Below, one piece after another: positions 26,638-34,533 of a stretch of DNA of 64,000 bases. Source of the DNA: Prevotella sp. (GTDB lineage: Bacteria > Bacteroidota > Bacteroidia > Bacteroidales > Bacteroidaceae); assembly GCA_017619275.1 (NCBI GenBank), contig JAFZSR010000100.1, positions 1-64,000 of the forward strand. Reading direction: 5' to 3'. Numbering within the stretch: position 1 is the stretch's first letter; every line of letters begins with the position of its first letter. The position numbers and the translations under genes were made by a program. The notes beneath the pieces are model-generated. The model saw nothing but the letters and a program-made list of their open reading frames with translations, made no database searches and was not told where the DNA came from.

Positions 26638-27720
26638 ATGAGAAAAAGGTTGTTACTGATGATGACGCTGCTGACGACCATCCTGGCGACGGCTGCAGCG
26701 CAGAAAAGCATTGTGACGCTGGCCGACCCGTATGTCCTGCTTGATGGCGACACCTATTACGCCTATGGCACGGGCGAGGCCGACGGCATTGCCGTGTGGA
26801 CTTCTACCGACCTGCAGCACTGGTCGCGCCATGGCGCGCTGGCCCTGCACAAGCAGCACACCACCGAGACGCAGTGGTTCTGGGCGCCCGAGGTGTACAA
26901 GAAGAACGGGCAGTACTATATGTACTACTCGGCCAACGAGCACCTCTACGTTGCCACCGCCACCCAGCCTACCGGGCCCTTCCACCAGGTGGGCGAGTGC
27001 ATGACGAAGGCGATGCTGGGCGACGAGAAATGTATCGACAGCAGCGTGTTCTTCGACGACGACGGACAGGCGTGGCTCTTTTTCGTGCGCTTCACCGACG
27101 GCAACTGCATCTGGATGTGCCAGCTCGACGATGACCTCGTCACGCCCAAGGCGGCCACGCTGAGCAAGTGCATCAACGTGAGCCAGGCTTGGGAGGACAA
27201 GCTGGGACGCGTCAACGAGGGGCCTTTTGTGCTGAAGCATGGCGGCATCTACTATCTCACCTATTCGGGCAATGACTTTCGCAGCCACGACTATGGCGTG
27301 GGCTATGCGATGACACGCACCCTCGCGCCTGCCAACGGCGCTGCTCCCACATGGTCGAAATACTCGGGCAACCCCATCGTGCATCGCGTAGAAGGCCTCT
27401 ATGGCACAGGCCACCACTCTTTCTTCACCGACAAGGAGGGCAGCCTGCGCATCGTGTTCCATGCCCACGACGATGAGACGGAGGTCTATCCCCGCCGGAT
27501 GTACATCGGAAAGATGGAGTTTGTGGGCAACAGGCTGCAGATGACTGCCGATCCGCTCATCCGTCCCTCAGAACCCAACCTCTCGAACATCGGTGCGCCC
27601 CTCCACCAGTCGGCCTCATCCCTTCACCCCTCCTACCTCTCGCTGCTTGGCATTCTGGCAGAGCGGCCGGGGCACGGCATCTATATTTCGCAGGGGCAGA
27701 AGATCATGTATAAAAACTAA
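26638..27720 (+). CDS. GH43 family glycoside hydrolase
   Basis: A 360-residue secreted family 43 enzyme with signal peptide MRKRLLLMMTLLTTILATAAAQ. Catalytic acids are present: Asp in LADPYVLLDG, Asp in CIDSSVFFDDDGQ and Glu in VNEGPFVLKHGG. Other family landmarks are FWAPEVYKKNGQYYMYYSA and YGTGHHSFF. The C-terminal 30 residues (LSLLGILAERPGHGIYISQG) resemble the short sorting tails of the neighbours. It is followed after only five bases by a second, distantly related GH43 gene, so the two are co-transcribed. Beta-xylosidase or alpha-L-arabinofuranosidase activity is usual for such proteins; the substrate here is not known. Confidence 0.9.
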   Translation: MRKRLLLMMTLLTTILATAAAQKSIVTLADPYVLLDGDTYYAYGTGEADGIAVWTSTDLQHWSRHGALALHKQHTTETQWFWAPEVYKKNGQYYMYYSANEHLYVATATQPTGPFHQVGECMTKAMLGDEKCIDSSVFFDDDGQAWLFFVRFTDGNCIWMCQLDDDLVTPKAATLSKCINVSQAWEDKLGRVNEGPFVLKHGGIYYLTYSGNDFRSHDYGVGYAMTRTLAPANGAAPTWSKYSGNPIVHRVEGLYGTGHHSFFTDKEGSLRIVFHAHDDETEVYPRRMYIGKMEFVGNRLQMTADPLIRPSEPNLSNIGAPLHQSASSLHPSYLSLLGILAERPGHGIYISQGQKIMYKN

Positions 27721-27725
27721 TTGAA

Positions 27726-28712
27726 ATGAAGAAGCACCTTATTCTGTCCATCATTGTTTCGTTGCTGTTCGCTGCTCCCACGGGCTTGAATGCCCAGCCC
27801 GCCATGAGCGGGAATCCCATTGTTGAGGGTTGGTATGCCGACCCCGAGGCCGTTGTCTTCAACAAGCAGTGCTGGGTGTTCCCTACCTATTCTGCGCCCT
27901 ACGACGAGCAGCTGCATTTCGACGCCTTCGCCTCGAAAGACCTGGTGCACTGGAAGAAACACCCCCGAGTGCTCACCAGCAAAGAGGTGAGTTGGGCTCG
28001 GCGAGCCATGTGGGCACCGGCCATTGTGAAGAAGGACAAGAAGTACTATCTTTTCTTCGCCGCCAACGATGTGCATGAGGGCGAGGTGGGCGGCATCGGC
28101 GTGGCCGTGAGCCGCAAGCCGCAGGGACCCTATAAGGATGCGCTGGGAAAGCCGCTCATACAGCATATCGTCAATGGCGCACAGCCCATCGACCAGTTTG
28201 TTTTCCGCGACGACGATGGCCAGTATTATATGTATTATGGGGGATGGGGCCACTGCAATGTGGTGCGCCTTGCCGATGATTTGTTGAGCATCGTCCCCTT
28301 CGCCGATGGCACCACCTACAAGGAGGTGACGCCTGAGCGCTATGTCGAGGGGCCGTTCATGCTGAAGCGAAGGGGCAAGTATTATTTCATGTGGAGCGAA
28401 GGAGGGTGGGGTGGCCCCGACTATTGCGTGAGCTATGCCATCTCCGACTCGCCGTTGGGACCTTTCCAGCGCATTGGGAAGATTCTGGAGCAAGACCCGC
28501 AGGTGGCCACTGGTGCAGGCCATCACTCGGTGGTTTGCACAGGCAACGATGAGTGGTACATCGTCTATCACCGTCGTCCCTTGGGCGAGACCGACGCCAA
28601 TCATCGTGTCACCTGCATCGACCGCATGGAGTTCGACGAGCAGGGATTCATCAAAAAAGTTGCCATCACCCAGGAAGGCGTGAAGGCAACTAAAATCAAA
28701 CTCGGGAGATAA
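27726..28712 (+). CDS. GH43 family glycoside hydrolase
   Basis: A 328-residue secreted family 43 enzyme with signal peptide MKKHLILSIIVSLLFAAPTGLNAQ. The base is Asp in WYADPEAVVF, the pKa-modulating Asp is in PIDQFVFRDDDGQYY, and the acid Glu is in YVEGPFMLKRRGKYYFMWS. Further landmarks are MWAPAIVKKDKKYYLFFAA and GAGHHSVV. It is the second gene of the pair starting at 26638 and lacks a sorting tail. It differs clearly from the other GH43 proteins in the window and belongs to another subfamily, so the cluster probably attacks more than one side-chain linkage. Confidence 0.9.
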   Translation: MKKHLILSIIVSLLFAAPTGLNAQPAMSGNPIVEGWYADPEAVVFNKQCWVFPTYSAPYDEQLHFDAFASKDLVHWKKHPRVLTSKEVSWARRAMWAPAIVKKDKKYYLFFAANDVHEGEVGGIGVAVSRKPQGPYKDALGKPLIQHIVNGAQPIDQFVFRDDDGQYYMYYGGWGHCNVVRLADDLLSIVPFADGTTYKEVTPERYVEGPFMLKRRGKYYFMWSEGGWGGPDYCVSYAISDSPLGPFQRIGKILEQDPQVATGAGHHSVVCTGNDEWYIVYHRRPLGETDANHRVTCIDRMEFDEQGFIKKVAITQEGVKATKIKLGR

Positions 28713-28753
28713 ACTTTAACCTAAAAGGTCATAAGGCCAATCCGGGAAAAACT

Positions 28754-28790
28754 ACACTTTGAAAACGAACACTTTTTTTTTACGCTCATT
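28754..28790. repeat. GAAAACGAACAC repeat, copy 1
   Basis: Sequence GAAAACGAACACTTTTTT then ACGCTCATT recurs almost exactly at 62134-62168. The remaining gap 28713-28902 holds only the promoter of the next gene. Confidence 0.75.
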
Positions 28791-28876
28791 TTATTATTAG
28801 GTCAACTGCTATATCATTGCCTAAAAATATATTGCATTTTTTTGCCCTGAATGATAGGAGTCAGAAAAATAATCAT

Positions 28877-28884
28877 TAAATTTG
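28877..28884 (+). promoter_or_regulatory. -7 promoter box of second GH31 gene
   Basis: TAAATTTG fits TAnnTTTG, 19 bases before the start codon at 28903. Confidence 0.55.
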
Positions 28885-28902
28885 CACGCAAAAGTTTTAA
28901 AC

Positions 28903-31275
28903 ATGAAAAGACGATTATTATTTGCCCTGCTCTGCTTGGTGGCCGTGGCAGCATCAAAAGCCCAGATTCAGACCAATGCTGGCGTGCAGTATCTTCAGTG
29001 CATGCCGAAGGATGTGTCAACCGATTTCAACGACCTCAGTAACACCTATTTCCTTGCCGACTCGCTTGCCGCTTTCGACCGTGCGAAGGGCGAAGGCCTG
29101 GTGCAGTGGAAACGCTATCGCTTGTCGCCCCGACAAGCCTTCAACCTGAATGGCTATTGGCCGGTGCGCATGCAGATGCTCGACTTCCCCGATGCGGCCT
29201 ACGACAACGACCCCGCCCTGCGCCTGAGCATCGAGTTCGTGTCGCCTCGCACGGCGCGCATCCGTATGCTCACCACTCCCATCGTGCCAGACGATACCGA
29301 TGCCGACGACCCGATGTTCGGCCCTGTGTTCAAGGTGCGATACTACTCAGATATCGACGGGAAGAGGCTCACCACGCCGTCGTGGCGTTCTTCCGACGAT
29401 GGCCGAACCATCGTCTACAAATCAGACTTCGGCAGCATCGCCATCCAGCGCCACCCCTTCCGTCTGGTGCTGAAGGATGCCCGTGGCCGTGTGCTCACCC
29501 AGACGCGCCACATCATCGACAACGACTCCACGCAGGTGAAGCTGCTGCCCTTCTCGTTCATCAAGCGCGGCAGCGACAACTCACGCTCTGTCAACCCCGT
29601 GTTCCTGCTCTCGCCTGGCGAGCGCATCTATGGCTGTGGCGAGTCGTTCACATCTTTGAATAAGGTGGGGCAGAAGGTACACCTCAGCGTCACCGACCCG
29701 CAGGGACCCGAAACCGACGGCATGTACAAGCCCGTTCCCTTCTATTTCAGCAATCGTGGCTATGGCATCTTCATGCACACGTCGGCTCCCGTCACTGCCG
29801 ATTTCGGTGCCTCGTATATCGGAGCCCAGCGCCTGTTCATGGCCGATGAGCAGATAGACCTCTTCGTCTTCTTTGGCGAGCCGAAGGACATCCTCAACGA
29901 GTACACCAACATCACTGGCAAAAGTCCCATGCTGCCACTTTGGAGCTTTGGCACATGGATGAGCCGCATCACCTATTTTTCGCAGCAGGAGGGGCTCGAC
30001 ATAGCCAAGAAGCTTCGCGCCAACCGCATCCCCGCCGACGTCATCCACTTCGACACCGGCTGGTTTGGCACCGACTGGCAGTGCGACTATGAGTTTGCCC
30101 ACGACCGCTTCCCCTCGCCCGAGAAGATGCTGAAGCAGTTGGCACAGGACGGTTTCCACACCTGTCTGTGGCAGTTGCCCTACTTCACTCCCAAGAACCG
30201 TTTCTTCCCCGAGATTGTCAAAAACAATCTCCACGTCAGGAATGCCACGGGCGGCATGCCCGTTGAAGATGCCATCCTCGATTTCACCAATCCCGAAACC
30301 GTCAGCTGGTATCAGTCCAAGATTTCGGGCCTGCTGAAGCAGGGCGTCTCCACCATCAAGTGCGACTTCGGCGAGGCTGCACCCTATAATGGCATCTACC
30401 ACAACGGGCGTGGTGGCCTGTATGAGCACAACCTCTATCCCCTGCGCTACAACAAAGCCCTGTGGGAGGCTGTCAACCGCCAGTATTTCGGCGAGGGCAT
30501 CATCTGGGCCCGCTCCGCATGGGCCGGCAGTCAGCGCTATGCCCTGCACTGGGGCGGCGATGCTGCCACGAATGATATTGGTATGTTGGGCGACCTGCGT
30601 GGTGGTCTGAGTTTTGGCCTGAGCGGCTTCTCGTTCTGGAGTCACGACATGGGTGGCTTCGTCACCGCTTCGCCCGAGGACATCTATCGCCGTTGGCTGC
30701 CCTTCGGTTTCCTGTCGAGCCATACCCGCGCCCACGGCGCACCGCCCACGGAGCCGTGGCTCATCAGCGAGTCGTTCACCGATGCCTTCCGTCAGTGTGC
30801 CGAGATGAAATACAAGCTGATGCCTTATGTTTATGCTCAGGCGAAAGACTGCTCTGAGCGAGGGCTGCCCATGGTGCGCGCCCTGCTGGTGGAGTTCCCC
30901 CACGACCCAGGCGCTTGGCTGGTGGAGGATGAGTATCTCTTTGGCAGTCAGATGCTCGTTGCCCCGCTCATGGAGAGTGGCAACAGTCGCATGGTCTATC
31001 TCCCCTCGCAGGAGGCTGGTGGGAGTCTCAAGTGGATTGACTATCAGACGGGGCGCGTCTATGGCAGTGGCTTCCAGACCATCGAGGCCGGCCCCATCCC
31101 CGCCATCATCCTTGTTCGCGACGGCAGCATCATCCCCCATGCTCCGTTGGCACAGCGCACCGACCAGATTAAATGGAACGCCATTGAACTGAAGGAGTAC
31201 AAGGCCGATGCCACTCGCTGCACGGGTCTGCTCTTCAAGCCTGGCGATACGAAGCTACAAACCATAGAGAAATGA
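28903..31275 (+). CDS. GH31 family alpha-xylosidase-like enzyme
   Basis: A 790-residue secreted family 31 glycosidase. Start 28903 gives the signal peptide MKRRLLFALLCLVAVAASKAQ. It has an N-terminal galactose-mutarotase-like beta domain (IYGCGESFTSLNKVGQKVHL), nucleophile Asp in STIKCDFGEAAP and acid/base Asp in ALHWGGDAATND, and then FSFWSHDMGGF. The KxDFGE form and the overall order are typical of alpha-xylosidase-like GH31 proteins and differ from the WWIDW form of the GH31 at the left end, so the two probably have different specificities. It may be followed in the same transcript by the broken GNAT gene 7 bases downstream. Confidence 0.92.
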   Translation: MKRRLLFALLCLVAVAASKAQIQTNAGVQYLQCMPKDVSTDFNDLSNTYFLADSLAAFDRAKGEGLVQWKRYRLSPRQAFNLNGYWPVRMQMLDFPDAAYDNDPALRLSIEFVSPRTARIRMLTTPIVPDDTDADDPMFGPVFKVRYYSDIDGKRLTTPSWRSSDDGRTIVYKSDFGSIAIQRHPFRLVLKDARGRVLTQTRHIIDNDSTQVKLLPFSFIKRGSDNSRSVNPVFLLSPGERIYGCGESFTSLNKVGQKVHLSVTDPQGPETDGMYKPVPFYFSNRGYGIFMHTSAPVTADFGASYIGAQRLFMADEQIDLFVFFGEPKDILNEYTNITGKSPMLPLWSFGTWMSRITYFSQQEGLDIAKKLRANRIPADVIHFDTGWFGTDWQCDYEFAHDRFPSPEKMLKQLAQDGFHTCLWQLPYFTPKNRFFPEIVKNNLHVRNATGGMPVEDAILDFTNPETVSWYQSKISGLLKQGVSTIKCDFGEAAPYNGIYHNGRGGLYEHNLYPLRYNKALWEAVNRQYFGEGIIWARSAWAGSQRYALHWGGDAATNDIGMLGDLRGGLSFGLSGFSFWSHDMGGFVTASPEDIYRRWLPFGFLSSHTRAHGAPPTEPWLISESFTDAFRQCAEMKYKLMPYVYAQAKDCSERGLPMVRALLVEFPHDPGAWLVEDEYLFGSQMLVAPLMESGNSRMVYLPSQEAGGSLKWIDYQTGRVYGSGFQTIEAGPIPAIILVRDGSIIPHAPLAQRTDQIKWNAIELKEYKADATRCTGLLFKPGDTKLQTIEK

Positions 31276-31282
31276 GAATACG

Positions 31283-31747
31283 ATGATAAGACGAGCAAAG
31301 AAAGAAGACATCAAGCGCATCATCGAGCTGCTTCATCAGGTGAACATGGTGCACCACGTGCTGCGCCCCGACCTGTTCAAGCCTCACACCACCAAGTATA
31401 ACGAGCAGGAACTTGAAGGCATGCTCAGCGACGACAGCAAGCCCATCTTCGTTTGCGACGAAGAGGGGATGGTGTAGGGCTATGCTTTTTGCCAGGTCAG
31501 TGAAGTCAAGGACCATCTGCTGTTGCAAGACATCAAGATGCTGTATATCGACGACATCTGTGTCGACGAGGCAGCGCGTGGCAGGCACGTGGGGAAGTCG
31601 CTCTACGAGCATGTCCGCGCCTATGCCCAGTCCATCGGCTGCGACCACATCACCCTGAACGTTTGGGAGGGCAACATCCCCGCCCTGCGCTTCTATCAGA
31701 GCATGGGCATGCAGGTGCAGAAGACAACGATGGAGGTGATATTGTAG
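31283..31747 (+). pseudogene. GNAT family N-acetyltransferase broken by one stop codon
   Basis: Reading straight through a single TAG at 31475-31477 gives one 154-codon GNAT protein. Before the stop it reads MIRRAKKEDIKRIIELLHQ to FVCDEEGMV. After it, in the same frame, come GYAFCQV, the acetyl-CoA loop ICVDEAARGRHVGKSLYEHV and the C-terminal NVWEGNIPALRFYQSMGMQ. Both halves are otherwise intact and uninterrupted, so the mutation is recent, or the base is a sequencing error, or the stop is suppressed. A TTG-to-TAG or AAG-to-TAG change would explain it. The substrate of the ancestral enzyme is unknown. It is only 7 bases after the GH31 gene. Confidence 0.88.
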
Positions 31748-31771
31748 AGAGGGCGCCAGGAAGGATAGCTG

Positions 31772-31825
31772 CTATAGATTCTATAGAAACTATAGAGACT
31801 ATAGATACTATAGAAACTATAGAAG
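31772..31825. repeat. Six tandem 9-bp CTATAGAAA units
   Basis: Six uninterrupted 9-bp units, each CTATAGANN, occupy the space between the converging GNAT and acyltransferase genes. Confidence 0.92.
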
Positions 31826-31830
31826 CCGGC

Positions 31831-32952
31831 CTAACACCCGCAGAGGTAGCGGCTGCCGGGCAGCAGCGACATGAGCTTGGTGGTGATGATGCAGCAGATG
31901 TAGGTGAGCAGCGCTATTGCAGGGATGGCCAACCATACGGGCAGCAGCGGATTGGCGGGGTCGCCATTGATGATGAGGCCGGCGATGGGGGCGAGGAAGA
32001 ACATGTGCATGAGGTACATGCCGAACGACAGCTTCGACACCTCAGTCACCACTGCGGGCGCCTTGCCTTTCTTGGGCTGGATGCAGGTGAAGAGAAGGAA
32101 GAGGCCGAAGGTGGCGCACAGCACGTTGGGTGTGCAGAACTCCCAGCTCCATTCCAGCAGGGGCGTCTCAATAGGCTGGCCGGGAACGCCCTTCCACCAA
32201 AACGACCAAGCCGTGAAGGCGGCGCCAATGAGGAAGAACAGTGTGCCGAGGCGCAGACGGCGCTGGCGCGACCACTGCAGATGCACGCGGATGTAGTGGG
32301 CCAAGACGAGATAGCCCAGATAGCCCGAGCAATACCAGAAGGCCGTGAACTGATTCCAGAAACATTCGCCCCACAGCTCGGGCGACACGAAGAGATGGAG
32401 CCAAGGGATGAGCGTGGTAAATGCGAAGAAGCCAATGAACGTCAGCTCCTCGCGGGCCGTCGCTTTCTGCAGCCAGGGCGAGACCACGGGGATGATGATG
32501 TAGAGGCTGATGAGCGGATACATGAACCACAGATGGCCCGCCATTGAGGGGAAGTTGAAGGGCAACAGCTTCAGGTCGTTGACCGACTGCTCCCACGTCA
32601 TGCCTCCCCACAGCAGGGGCAGCAGCGAATAGAGCAGCAGGAAGCAGATGAAAGGCGGCAGGATGCGCATGAAACGGCGGCGGTAGAAGCTGCCCATGGT
32701 CTGACCAGCCCCCATGGGTGCAAGGAGGTAGGCCGACACAATCATGAACAGTGGCACGGCGGTGCGGCTGACGCCCCCGTCGTAGAAGGCTACCCAGAAA
32801 CGGTTGGCCTCGTTGGCCACATACGACATGTTGCTGGCCAATCCCACCGAGGCATCGGCGCCATAGAAGTTCTCGCTGGCATGGACAAGCATCACCAGCA
32901 GACAAGCCACCACGCGGACATAGTCCAAGAATGCAATACGCTCCTTGTTCAT
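31831..32952 (-). CDS. Acyltransferase 3 family membrane protein
   Basis: A 373-residue integral membrane acyltransferase of the OatA/NodX (acyltransferase 3) type. The N-terminus IAFLDYVRVVACLLVMLVHASENF has the family's conserved Arg and His24. About ten hydrophobic segments follow (e.g. LTFIGFFAFTTLIPWLHLFV, FFLAPIAGLIINGDPANPLLPVWLAIPA is split over two helices). Members transfer acyl groups, usually acetyl, to cell-surface sugars. It starts three bases after the GH76 stop and is the last gene of the nine-gene mannan operon. That coupling suggests it acts on glycans handled by the operon or on the cell's own polysaccharides (inference). No repeats interrupt it. Confidence 0.88.
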   Translation of the reverse strand: MNKERIAFLDYVRVVACLLVMLVHASENFYGADASVGLASNMSYVANEANRFWVAFYDGGVSRTAVPLFMIVSAYLLAPMGAGQTMGSFYRRRFMRILPPFICFLLLYSLLPLLWGGMTWEQSVNDLKLLPFNFPSMAGHLWFMYPLISLYIIIPVVSPWLQKATAREELTFIGFFAFTTLIPWLHLFVSPELWGECFWNQFTAFWYCSGYLGYLVLAHYIRVHLQWSRQRRLRLGTLFFLIGAAFTAWSFWWKGVPGQPIETPLLEWSWEFCTPNVLCATFGLFLLFTCIQPKKGKAPAVVTEVSKLSFGMYLMHMFFLAPIAGLIINGDPANPLLPVWLAIPAIALLTYICCIITTKLMSLLPGSRYLCGC

Positions 32953-32955
32953 AAG

Positions 32956-34533
32956 CTATCTGATGTATTTCTTTCCTTTTTCAATAGTGAGACCTCTTGC
33001 GGCGGCATACTGCCCCAAGAGGTTGTAGGCGGTGTGGTGCGCTGGCAGCGCTGTCGACGGCAGGGAATGGATAGCCTGGGTGTGGTCGGCTTGCCGCTGC
33101 TGCCACACGGCCAGCATGGCATACTCGGATGCGAAAGCCAGCTGGTGGAAGCCCTTGGTGGTGTTGGGGTCGCCGGTGCTCACCATCCATCCGCTGAGCA
33201 GGTTGATGGGCAGCATGTTCTCGCGGTTGTAGTGGTCGAAGGCGTAGTCGAGGTTCTGCTGATAGGACAAGAGGGCGTTCTCGGCATGCGTCTTGCCGTT
33301 GTAGACGGTGGTGTTGTAGGGCGCAGCATCGACGTAGGCCCGCATCAGCACATCGTCGAACCAGGCGTTGAATCCCTCCTCGGCTTTCGGGTCGGTGGGC
33401 CACTCGTAATAGGTGACGCCGTTGATGCGACGGCCCTTGGCGAAGTTGCGCCAGCTGCTCTGTGCCAGGGCGTTCACATCTTCGAGATAGGCCTCTTCGC
33501 CCGTGACGCGGTAGAGCTCGGCGGTGCCGGCCAGCATGGTGCCGGTGTTGTAGGTATAGGCGGTGCCTGATGGGCCGTGGCTGTCGACGTGGGTGCGGTA
33601 CTTGTTGCGGCCCTCGCCCACATATTGTATCTCGCCGGTCACGGCGCCCAGCATGTCCCAGTAAACGCCCGTCTGCTTGTTGAGCAGCTTCTCCTTCTGC
33701 CAGGCGTAGACCTTGCGGGCCATCTCCAGATAGACGTCACTGTGGCGGCGCATGGTGTTGGTGCGTGTGCCGTCGGGCAGGATGTAGTAGTGACGCAGGT
33801 CGGCAGGCTCATCGTCGGCCTTGTAGATTTCGTAGAGCCACACCAGGGGCTGGATGAGGGGGCCATTACTGCACGAGTGCTTCGAGTTGTAGCCGGGTCC
33901 CCAGCTGATGCCGCCGTAGTCGTTGCCGTCGGCATCGGGGCAGCAGTCCCAGCCGTCGATGCAGTAGTTGGCCAGATATTCGGCCTTCTTCAGATAGTCC
34001 TCGTCGGCGGTGAGCTTGTAGGCGCGCACCAGCTCTCGGCATATCCACATCTGGTCGTCGTAGACGTTCTCGATGCCAGTGACGGCGGCCGACCCCTTGG
34101 AGCCGCCGCGGTGCACGCCGTAGATGCTCCACGAGGCGATGCGGGCGTAGGAGTTGAGGGTGTAGGTGCCTCGATAGTAGTCGAGCGAGCCGAAGAGCTG
34201 CTTCAGGCGGGTGACGAAGCGGTCGTGGTGGTCAGTATAGAGCTGCGGGGCCTGTTCCTTCAGCGCGTCGAGGGCCTCTAGCACCGAGCAGTGGGCCTCC
34301 AGTGCAGCGGTGTAGGGCCACACGTCGGCGGTGCCGCTGCCCTGCTTCGTCTCGGTATTATAGAGGTCATACATGCGCAGGTTGTTGGTCGAGCCGGTGA
34401 AGGAGTGTTCCATCGTGGCATCGGTCATCAGGATGGCTCGCTGCAGGTTCTGAACGGCGAGGTCTTGCGCAGCTGCGCTGCTAAATGACAAATGATAAAT
34501 GATAAATGATAAAAATGCCAGTGTCTTTTTCAT
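32956..34533 (-). CDS. GH76 endo-alpha-1,6-mannanase
   Basis: A 525-residue secreted family 76 enzyme, which cuts the alpha-1,6-mannose backbone of fungal-type mannan. The catalytic aspartate pair is Asp159-Asp160 in VYDDQMWICRELV, and GGISWGPGYNSKHSCSNGP is the other hallmark. Its signal peptide, MKKTLAFLSFIIYHLSFSS, is unusual: the hydrophobic core is encoded by four tandem AAATGAT units (34483-34510). The C-terminal sequence AYNLLGQYAAARGLTIEKG looks like a sorting tail. Its ATG overlaps the stop of the preceding GH76 gene (ATGA), implying translational coupling. It acts with the GH76 and GH92 upstream in the same operon. Confidence 0.93.
   Translation of the reverse strand: MKKTLAFLSFIIYHLSFSSAAAQDLAVQNLQRAILMTDATMEHSFTGSTNNLRMYDLYNTETKQGSGTADVWPYTAALEAHCSVLEALDALKEQAPQLYTDHHDRFVTRLKQLFGSLDYYRGTYTLNSYARIASWSIYGVHRGGSKGSAAVTGIENVYDDQMWICRELVRAYKLTADEDYLKKAEYLANYCIDGWDCCPDADGNDYGGISWGPGYNSKHSCSNGPLIQPLVWLYEIYKADDEPADLRHYYILPDGTRTNTMRRHSDVYLEMARKVYAWQKEKLLNKQTGVYWDMLGAVTGEIQYVGEGRNKYRTHVDSHGPSGTAYTYNTGTMLAGTAELYRVTGEEAYLEDVNALAQSSWRNFAKGRRINGVTYYEWPTDPKAEEGFNAWFDDVLMRAYVDAAPYNTTVYNGKTHAENALLSYQQNLDYAFDHYNRENMLPINLLSGWMVSTGDPNTTKGFHQLAFASEYAMLAVWQQRQADHTQAIHSLPSTALPAHHTAYNLLGQYAAARGLTIEKGKKYIR
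34483..34510. repeat. Four tandem AAATGAT units in GH76 signal peptide
   Basis: Four 7-bp units (first ends AC instead of AT) encode the hydrophobic core of the signal peptide (FIIYHLSF). Confidence 0.9.

Noticed and set aside
31772-31825. CRISPR array
   Set aside because: The units are 9 bp with no spacers and there are no cas genes; same for the TGTACA units at 62073-62136, which have only 2-bp spacing.
31663-32547. A 294-codon plus-strand frame through the CTATAGAAA repeats
   Set aside because: It overlaps the GNAT gene in another frame and is antisense to the acyltransferase; repeat-driven open frame only.
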